Shown in pieces: positions 1 through 5,064 of a DNA stretch of 6,213 bases (position 1 is the stretch's first letter; every line of letters starts with the position of its first letter). Below the pieces are notes generated by a model. That model saw only the letters and a program-made list of their open reading frames with translations, ran no database searches and was not told the origin of the DNA. The DNA is from Phycisphaera mikurensis NBRC 102666 (lineage in GTDB: Bacteria > Planctomycetota > Phycisphaerae > Phycisphaerales > SM1A02). The translations under genes were made by a program, and so were the position numbers. The stretch covers positions 1-6,213 of the forward strand of contig CAMBSR010000138.1 in the NCBI GenBank assembly GCA_945870475.1, in the 5' to 3' direction.

Positions 1-1374
1 CATGGCATCCACCTGCGCCTTGGTCACCAGCGCGTTCACGGTGCGCGACAGGTCGAACGCTGCGCCCGGGAGCGGGCCGTCGGCGAGTTCCGCCAGTCGC
101 TCCGCTGCGCCATAGGCCGACTTGCCGGACGCGCGCACCGTGGCGGTGGCATCGCGCAACGAGGCGAGCTTTGCGCGTTCGCCGCTCGGTGCGGGCACGT
201 TCGCCGAGCGGGGCGCACTGTCGAGCCGGTCGAGCGCGTCCTTCACCTGTGCAACGAACTCGGCCCGGCCGCAGCGTTCCGGATGCAAGTTGAGCATCCA
301 CGGGCCAAGCCCCGCGCCCTCGAGCCGACGCGCGACGACGTCGAGCGCCACCTGCTTCTCTGCAACGAAGAGAACGCGCATCCCGCCCGCCACTGCATGG
401 GAGATGAGGTTCGTGATGGTCTGGCTCTTGCCTGTCCCGGGCGGCCCCTGCAGGACGAAGGAGCGCCGTGAACCCGCGGCGAGCACGGCTGCGAGCTGGC
501 TGCCGTCGCATGGAAGCGGCAGCGCCAGCTGCGCCGGATCCTGCGCTTCCAGCACGGTGTTCTCGAGCGGTGCCGGCGTGGCGCGTCGCTCGAGGACCGT
601 TCCCACCACCGGGTGCGCCACCACCTGCGGGCGACGGTCGCGGACGTCGGTCCAGAGCGGCCACTTGCGGAAATCGAGGCAGGCGATGTGCGCCTCCTCG
701 TGCACGTGCCAGCCGGGCAGGGTCGCGATGCGGGCGCGCACGCCGTCCAGGATCTTCCGCACGTCCACGCCCGCGTCGTCCTCGGGCAGTTCAAGCAGTC
801 CAAGCTCGAGCCGATGGCGCTGGCGCAGGAATTCGTCGAGCGCCGCGTTGAGCGTGATGTCCTGCTCGGAACGCCGCACCCGGCATCCCTCGGTGCTGCT
901 GATGCGTGCGATCTCGAGCGGCACCAGGATCAGCGGCGCGCGCGCCGACTGCCCGCTCTCCGGGTCGAGATGCTCGAGCGTGCCGATCACCAGGAAGAGT
1001 GGGTTGGCGCCGGTCTCGTCGAGCGTTCGCTGGGCCCGGCGGAAGATCTCGATGCTTTCCGTCGCGCAGCGGGCGTCCGTGGTGCGCATGCGCAGGATGC
1101 CGCGGCGCAGGTCGGCGTTGGTCGATTCCCACTGCGCGGCGACGTCGTCGGGGAACGCCGTCGGCGCGATGCGGAGCCACGGGGCGCCCGGCCGCGAGAA
1201 CGCGTCCTCCACCGCGCCGATGCCGGCCACGTCGCCGGCCGCAACGCACATCGACTGCTTGGTCGGCTTGAAGTTGAGCAGCCGGTTCCGGAGGGAGAGG
1301 TCAAGGAGCCGGGAAAGCAGGGTGTCGATGCGGGCGTCGGCTCGACCGCCGGAGCCCGGGGTGGCGGTGGACAT
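1..1374 (-). CDS. DUF4011-type superfamily 1 helicase, N-terminal part (runs off the left edge)
   Basis: The frame opens at an ATG at 1374 and stays open for 458 codons to base 1, so the 3' end is outside the window. An in-frame TGA at 1446-1444 with no ATG, GTG or TTG in between fixes the start. No Shine-Dalgarno motif lies at a normal distance. Seen: a DUF4011-like N-terminus with SLRNRLLNFK at residues 27-36 and APLILVPLEI at 146-155, then LDFRKWPLW at 233-241. The ATPase core follows: DGSQ at 290-293, Walker A GPPGTGKS at 310-317 (Lys316), and the motif Ia-like stretch VLFVAEKQVALDVVARRL at 334-351. This order is characteristic of large UPF1-like SF1 helicases. In the known family, AAA_11/AAA_12 helicase segments follow, and often DUF3320 and a restriction-endonuclease-like domain. 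Walker B and the later helicase motifs are beyond the edge. Inferred role: ATP-dependent nucleic-acid unwinding or translocation in the cytoplasm, possibly in DNA repair or phage defence. No partner gene supports either here. Confidence 0.93.
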   Translation of the reverse strand, partial: MSTATPGSGGRADARIDTLLSRLLDLSLRNRLLNFKPTKQSMCVAAGDVAGIGAVEDAFSRPGAPWLRIAPTAFPDDVAAQWESTNADLRRGILRMRTTDARCATESIEIFRRAQRTLDETGANPLFLVIGTLEHLDPESGQSARAPLILVPLEIARISSTEGCRVRRSEQDITLNAALDEFLRQRHRLELGLLELPEDDAGVDVRKILDGVRARIATLPGWHVHEEAHIACLDFRKWPLWTDVRDRRPQVVAHPVVGTVLERRATPAPLENTVLEAQDPAQLALPLPCDGSQLAAVLAAGSRRSFVLQGPPGTGKSQTITNLISHAVAGGMRVLFVAEKQVALDVVARRLEGAGLGPWMLNLHPERCGRAEFVAQVKDALDRLDSAPRSANVPAPSGERAKLASLRDATATVRASGKSAYGAAERLAELADGPLPGAAFDLSRTVNALVTKAQVDAM

Positions 1375-1451
1375 GCGGGGAAAGATACGCTCCGCCGGCG
1401 GATTTCCGCGCTTCGGCGCGCACTGCGGCGACGACCGTTCGGCTCAGGGAG
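1375..1451 (-). promoter_or_regulatory. Short gap before the helicase gene with a palindrome and a small stem-loop
   Basis: These 77 bases separate the hydrolase stop from the helicase ATG. They hold a perfect 12-base palindrome, TCCGCCGGCGGA, at 1391-1402, ending 17 bases upstream of the helicase start. They also hold a 5-bp stem with a 4-base loop at 1407-1420 (CGCGC, loop TTCG on the plus strand, GCGCG). On the transcribed minus strand the loop reads CGAA and no T-run follows, so it is not a standard terminator. I see no clear -35/-10 pair. The palindrome could be an operator or simply chance in GC-rich DNA; confidence in any function is low. Confidence 0.25.
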
Positions 1452-4046
1452 TCACCGCCGCATCCACGTCCCGCGGTCCACGCTCCAGTCATTCCCGAAG
1501 TAGCCCGCCTCGATCACGCCCGTGGCGCCGTCGGTCAGCATGCCTGCGCGGAACGCCACCAGGTCGGGGATGCCGACGCCGGCGCTGAAGACCGGCGTGC
1601 GCATCGCGGCGCGCATGCCCTTCGTGCCGGTGGCGGCCACCACGCCCACCTGGCCCTGGTCGCAGTCGGCGCGCGGGTGCACGAACATCACGGCGATGTC
1701 GTCGCCGCTGTGCCGCGACGTCGGGCCCACGAACGCGCCGTTGCGCACGTCGACCGGCGCGGTGTCGCCGAGCACCGTGGCCCACGCGCCGTTCTGGTCG
1801 TGGTTGCCGTAGAGCACCACGTTGCGGGTCAGGTACTGCTTCGCGTCGAACGCGGTGTCGGTGATGATCTCGAAGGTGCCGTTGCCGCGCACCCACCACT
1901 GGTCGGCGTCGTAGCGGGCCTTGGCCATGAGGAGCGCGTCTGCCGCGTCATCGCCCTGCGTGCCCACCACTGCCACGAATCCGTGCGCGAACGCCATCTT
2001 GAACGGGCCGCCGCGGCCGGGCTTCTTCTCGTCGGCCGGCATCGGCGCGGGCTTGCTGCCGTCGCCATTCACGGGATCCAGGCCCCACATGGCCGTGCCC
2101 TTCGCACCTTGCTCGCGGCGCATGCGGATGAACGGCGTGCCGCGCTTCGGCGTCACGGTGACGGACTGGCCGTCGAGCGTGATGGTGATTTCGGCAGGCT
2201 TTCCGGCGGCGGGAAGTTCGAGCGGCGGCTGCAGTTCCAGCGTGGCCACGTTGCCGGTGGTGCCCGAAATGGTGCGCTTGGCAGTGTCCAGTGCCAGGTC
2301 CACGCCCGACACCTCGAACGGCTTCTCCTGCTGCAGGATGCGCACCCACCCACTGCGCTGGCTCACCTGCGGCGAGACGGTCTTGAAGCGCACGCGCGTC
2401 ACGTCCTTCGGCTCGGGCAGCGTGTGGCGGAAGAGGAACTGCGTGAGCTGCGGCCAGTCGACGCACTCGTTCCCCCACCAGTGGCCCGCGCCGGGGCGCT
2501 CGTAGTACTGGAAGTCCGGGTGGCTGATGGAAGCGAGCTGCTTGAACATCTCGCGCGCCTCGTCCACCGGCACGTTGTCGTCGGCGTCGCCGTGCAGCAC
2601 GTAGACGCCCTGCTGGAGGTAGTTCTCCTTGATGCTCAGCGTGTCGCTTGCGCGGCCGGCGCGCAGCAGCATGGCGGCGGCCGGGTCGTCGGTGGGCGCG
2701 TTGCCGGCGCTGGTGGCGCCGGTGTAGCTGCCGAAGCTGATCCAGCCGGCGCTCGGGGCGATGGCCGCGAATTCGCTCGGGAAATGCGCGCCCAGCTGCC
2801 AGGTGCCGTGGCCGCCCATCGAGTGGCCGGTGAGCCAGCTGCGTCGCGGGTCATTGACGAGCGTTGCGCGCGCGTGCGCCACGGCCTCGGTGAAGTCGAG
2901 GCGTCCCCAGTCCTCCCAGTCGAAGCCGAACGGACGGCGGTTGGTGGGGCACACCACGTGGGCCTCGTCCTTCGGCGCGTAGGCGGCGGCCTGGCTGGTG
3001 GCTTCGACGCTTGCGCCGTGCACGCTGAAAAGGATGCCCGGCATCGGGTCCTTCTCGTTGCGATCGGCGGTGGAGGGCACCACGGCGTAGTACTGCGCGC
3101 TGCCGTCGATGGCGCTGGTGCGCGTCACCACGCGGCGGTCGCTGGAGCTCACGGTGGCGAGCGTGACTTCGCATGAGGAGAGCACGGTGCCATCGCGCGC
3201 CACCAGCGTGACCTTCGCGGCGCGCTTGCTGCCCGCAGCCCCCGCGCTGGACGAAGTGAACCGCGCCGGCAGCGCCACCTTCTTCTCGGTGAGCCCCGGC
3301 ATGACCTGGAGCTCCACCCACGCGTCCTTCTCGGGCAGGTCGCTCGCGACGCGGATGCGCGCGCCGCGCAGCGGGGCGTCGGAGGCGTTCACCACCACCA
3401 CGCCCACGGGCCCGTCGTTCATGCGTCCGGCCACGAGGGACGGCACCAGCACGTCGCGATCGCTCACGAACGCCGGCGCCGGTGCGGGCACCAGCTTGGC
3501 GGCGAGCCGGCCGCGGCCGACGGAGAAGAGGAACTCGTTGCTGCCGGCCTTCAGCTTCACCGGGATGCTCACGAAGCCCCACGAGTACGGATCGCCGCCG
3601 CGCGGCTCATCGTTCACGAAGACGCTGCCGTGCCCGGAGGCCTCGAGGAGCATGACGCGCTCGGCGGGGCTGTCCACGGTGGCGTAGACCCAGCCGCCGG
3701 TGAAGGCGGAGCCTTCGTCGCCGGCGAAGACGCCGTCGTTGTTGGCGGTGATTGCGGTCCAGGCGCGGGGCGCCGGAGCCTTCGCATCGCCCGTCGCCTC
3801 GGGCTTGGCAGCCGCCGGCGCAGGGAACGGGATCGCCCCCTCCTTCGGCGTGACGAACGTGCCGGCAATCAGCTGCGCTTCCACCGCATCGCGGCGGATG
3901 AGCGAACGTGCCGCGGTGCGCGGCGACGGCGTCGCGAGCGCCAGTCCGGAGCGGATCACGATGGGTTGTTCGGCGGGCGCCGCGGCAGTGGCCGGCGGTG
4001 CAAGGAACGCGGACGTGGCAAGCGACGCGGCGAGCGCGATGATCAT
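1452..4046 (-). CDS. Secreted prolyl-oligopeptidase-like alpha/beta-hydrolase with accessory domains, 864 aa
   Basis: Probably an exported serine hydrolase acting on a peptide or ester substrate that the sequence does not identify. Residues 1 to about 23 form a signal peptide: hydrophobic core followed by an A-T-A-A-A cleavage region. It is unusual in having no Lys or Arg before the core. The only possible start is ATG 4046, because the frame is stopped at 4103-4101 with no alternative start codon. Residues about 71-95 are an Ala/Pro-rich linker. Residues about 95-190 look like a beta-sandwich (GWVYATVDSPAERVMLL, then SVFVNDEPRGGDPYSWGF), resembling galactose-binding-like modules. The catalytic domain covers about 318-535: nucleophile Ser409 in GHSMGG, Asp489 in HGDADDNVP, His522 in GAGHWWGNECVDW. 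The triad is complete and correctly ordered. The C-terminal region includes NVVLYGNHDQN (YGN at 746-748), a block I recall from planctomycete and Bacteroidetes members annotated as prolyl oligopeptidase family serine peptidases. The stop lies 77 bases before the helicase gene. The fold is secure; the substrate is not. Confidence 0.93.
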   Translation of the reverse strand: MIIALAASLATSAFLAPPATAAAPAEQPIVIRSGLALATPSPRTAARSLIRRDAVEAQLIAGTFVTPKEGAIPFPAPAAAKPEATGDAKAPAPRAWTAITANNDGVFAGDEGSAFTGGWVYATVDSPAERVMLLEASGHGSVFVNDEPRGGDPYSWGFVSIPVKLKAGSNEFLFSVGRGRLAAKLVPAPAPAFVSDRDVLVPSLVAGRMNDGPVGVVVVNASDAPLRGARIRVASDLPEKDAWVELQVMPGLTEKKVALPARFTSSSAGAAGSKRAAKVTLVARDGTVLSSCEVTLATVSSSDRRVVTRTSAIDGSAQYYAVVPSTADRNEKDPMPGILFSVHGASVEATSQAAAYAPKDEAHVVCPTNRRPFGFDWEDWGRLDFTEAVAHARATLVNDPRRSWLTGHSMGGHGTWQLGAHFPSEFAAIAPSAGWISFGSYTGATSAGNAPTDDPAAAMLLRAGRASDTLSIKENYLQQGVYVLHGDADDNVPVDEAREMFKQLASISHPDFQYYERPGAGHWWGNECVDWPQLTQFLFRHTLPEPKDVTRVRFKTVSPQVSQRSGWVRILQQEKPFEVSGVDLALDTAKRTISGTTGNVATLELQPPLELPAAGKPAEITITLDGQSVTVTPKRGTPFIRMRREQGAKGTAMWGLDPVNGDGSKPAPMPADEKKPGRGGPFKMAFAHGFVAVVGTQGDDAADALLMAKARYDADQWWVRGNGTFEIITDTAFDAKQYLTRNVVLYGNHDQNGAWATVLGDTAPVDVRNGAFVGPTSRHSGDDIAVMFVHPRADCDQGQVGVVAATGTKGMRAAMRTPVFSAGVGIPDLVAFRAGMLTDGATGVIEAGYFGNDWSVDRGTWMRR

Positions 4047-4070
4047 GCGCGGGAGGCTACCTCCGCGGAG
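4047..4070 (-). promoter_or_regulatory. Ribosome-binding site able to form hairpins before the hydrolase start
   Basis: Reading the minus strand toward ATG 4046, GGAGG (4064-4060) is the only good Shine-Dalgarno motif. It lies 13 bases from the start, slightly farther than usual. It is followed after TAG by CCTCC (4056-4052), so GGAGG-TAG-CCTCC could fold into a 5-bp hairpin that hides the site. The same GGAG also belongs to the perfect palindrome CTCCGCGGAG (4070-4061), giving a competing pairing. Seen: the complementarity. Inferred: possible control of translation. GC-rich sequence makes chance pairing quite possible. Confidence 0.35.
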
Positions 4071-4100
4071 TGTGCCGCAGTGGCGCGCGCGTGCACTGGG

Positions 4101-4367
4101 TCACGCCGCTGCCGTGCCCGATTCGCCCGGGCCGTCCACTGCCAGGTCCTCGATGCTGGTGATGAAGAGCGCGTCGATCTCCTCGATCGGCAGGTGATTG
4201 CGGCCCTTGGCTTCCTCCGGCCGTGCGATGAACACGCGCCGATAGGGCGGGATGGCCATGGTCCAGTCCGGGCGGGTGATGTCGAAGTTGCGCCCATCCA
4301 CGAGGTGGATGCGAAACGGCAGGAATGGCCGGCGTTCGAGGCGGGATTTGAGCTGCGTGACGTCCAT
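4101..4367 (-). CDS. Small conserved hypothetical protein, 88 aa
   Basis: No characterised function is known to me. The protein starts MDVTQLKSRLERRPFLPFRI and continues with HLVDGRNFDITRPDW, a pattern (R-x-P-F-x-P-F-R-I-x-L-x-D-G-R-x-F-x-I) I recall from many small planctomycete hypothetical proteins. Residues about 15-50 look like alternating beta strands, and 58-75 (HLPIEEIDALFITSIEDL) suggest a final strand and helix. There is no signal peptide, membrane segment or catalytic motif, so it is probably cytoplasmic. The frame is open upstream to GTG codons at 4430 and 4424, the second overlapping the stop of the preceding gene as GTGA. I chose ATG 4367 because the family-like sequence begins exactly there. 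No clear Shine-Dalgarno motif precedes any candidate. The tail AVDGPGESGTAAA looks disordered. It lies 53 bases after the subtilase fragment and 54 bases before the hydrolase. Confidence 0.75.
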   Translation of the reverse strand: MDVTQLKSRLERRPFLPFRIHLVDGRNFDITRPDWTMAIPPYRRVFIARPEEAKGRNHLPIEEIDALFITSIEDLAVDGPGESGTAAA

Positions 4368-4420
4368 GGGATCAAGGTAGCGATGTGTGCGGACACTCCG
4401 GCCAAACCCGGTGAAAATTC

Positions 4421-4990
4421 TCACCCCCACTGCCCGAGCAGCCTGCCGAGGTCGCCGCCGTTCACGACGCCGTCGCTGTTGAGGTCGCCCCAGACCTCAC
4501 CGATGTTCCCCGTGCGGCCCCACTCGCCGAGCATGATGCCGAGGTCGGCGCCGTTCACGGCTCCGTCCATGTTGAGGTCGGCGAAGTTCTTGCCGAACAT
4601 CGCCGCGTTGTACGCACGCAGCAGGCCGTGGCCCTTGACGAAGTTCGGGTCCGGGTGCAGTCCTTGCGCGTCGGAGCGCGAGGCCGTGGCGAAGAGCGCT
4701 TGGCGGACCTGCGCCACCCCGTAGTCGGGGCGTGCCTGCAGGATGCACGCGGCTGCCGCAGCCACCAGCGGCGTGCTCAGGCTGGTGCCGCTCACCGCGT
4801 TGAGTCGGAGCGCGCGGCGCTCCAGCGCGCGCGGCGCGAGTGCGGTGTCCGCGATGGACGCGGGCATCGCGCGGTTGTCGTCGAAGAACACCCAGACCGG
4901 CGCGGGAACGTCCGTCGCACCGGTACCGAGGGCCATGCAGGCCTGGAGCAGGCCGCTGGTGAGCAGGTCGGGAATGGGCATCGCCACCAT
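4421..4990 (-). CDS. C-terminal subtilisin-like (S8) protease fragment with dockerin pair, probable gene remnant, 189 aa
   Basis: Residues 66-75 read VSGTSLSTPL, the block around the catalytic serine of subtilases (Ser70). ILQARPDYGVAQVRQALFATASR (residues 83-105) follows, then GHGLLRAYNAA at 120-130, matching the usual C-terminal end of the S8 catalytic domain. Two dockerin-like calcium loops follow: DLNMDGAVNGADLGIMLGEWG at 138-158 and a second of the same form at 169-189, where the protein ends. The parts of an S8 domain that carry the catalytic Asp and His are absent, and there is no convincing signal peptide. The first 65 residues resemble no S8 region I recognise. An in-frame TAA at 5044-5042 lies 51 bases upstream of ATG 4990, with no alternative start between them. 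The fragment cannot be an active classical subtilase on its own. It is most simply a 5'-truncated gene, perhaps still yielding a dockerin-bearing polypeptide. An assembly error is also possible. The upstream neighbour also ends in dockerins. Confidence 0.85.
   Translation of the reverse strand: MVAMPIPDLLTSGLLQACMALGTGATDVPAPVWVFFDDNRAMPASIADTALAPRALERRALRLNAVSGTSLSTPLVAAAAACILQARPDYGVAQVRQALFATASRSDAQGLHPDPNFVKGHGLLRAYNAAMFGKNFADLNMDGAVNGADLGIMLGEWGRTGNIGEVWGDLNSDGVVNGGDLGRLLGQWG
4539..4559 (-). repeat. 21-base exact repeat shared by two dockerin genes (copy 1)
   Basis: This stretch encodes VNGADLG in the first dockerin loop of the subtilase fragment. It is identical over 21 bases to 5189-5209, the first dockerin loop of the upstream RCC1 gene. 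A one-mismatch relative lies near 4446-4466 in the second loop. It reflects strong conservation of the calcium loop and shared codon choice rather than a mobile repeat. Such patches could nevertheless support recombination between the two genes. Confidence 0.7.
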
Positions 4991-5064
4991 GGTTGCCCGG
5001 ATCCGTGCCGCGCGCCACGGGAATCCGGGAGAATTGGCGGGTTATGGGAGAGTTTCCGGCCGCC
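4991..5064. other. Gap between the two dockerin genes; possible decayed subtilase coding sequence
   Basis: No convincing terminator, promoter or ribosome-binding site is visible in these 74 bases. Inverted CCGG-containing ends at 5025-5059 could form a weak stem with a loop of about 22 bases. In the reading frame of the downstream subtilase fragment, the 51 bases between TAA (5044-5042) and ATG 4990 read PANSPGFPWRAARIRAT. The NSPG in it is faintly like the oxyanion-hole Asn block (GNSG) of subtilases, but this is too short to be firm. Confidence 0.3.

Noticed and set aside
122..1588. Long plus-strand open frame (about 488 codons) antisense to the helicase
   Set aside because: The product is a low-complexity Ser/Arg/Ala-rich string with no recognisable motif. 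The opposite strand encodes a clear DUF4011-Walker A protein across the same bases. Such frames are expected in 70% GC DNA.
1677..3176. Long plus-strand open frame (about 499 codons) antisense to the hydrolase
   Set aside because: Its His/Arg/Val/Ala-rich translation has no domain, and it lies wholly inside the well-supported hydrolase gene with its intact triad.
4078..4098. CAGTG...CACTG inverted repeat as a terminator after the small gene
   Set aside because: The stem is only 5 bp with an 11-base loop and no T-run on the transcribed strand; in GC-rich DNA this is weak evidence.
4385..4396. GTGT-GCGG-ACAC inverted repeat upstream of the small gene
   Set aside because: A 4-bp stem is too short to distinguish from chance, and no promoter elements accompany it.
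4368..4430. Extended GTG start (4430, or 4424 overlapping the upstream stop) for the small protein
   Set aside because: The extra 19-21 residues (MGVRIFTGFGRSVRTHRYLDP from the 4430 start) look unlike coding sequence, and the family-like protein begins at the ATG at 4367. It remains possible but is less likely.
4930..4990. Lipobox-like LLQAC near the start of the subtilase fragment
   Set aside because: Gln at the -2 position does not fit a normal lipobox. The preceding segment has an Asp and a Pro and no basic residue, so it is not a convincing lipoprotein signal.
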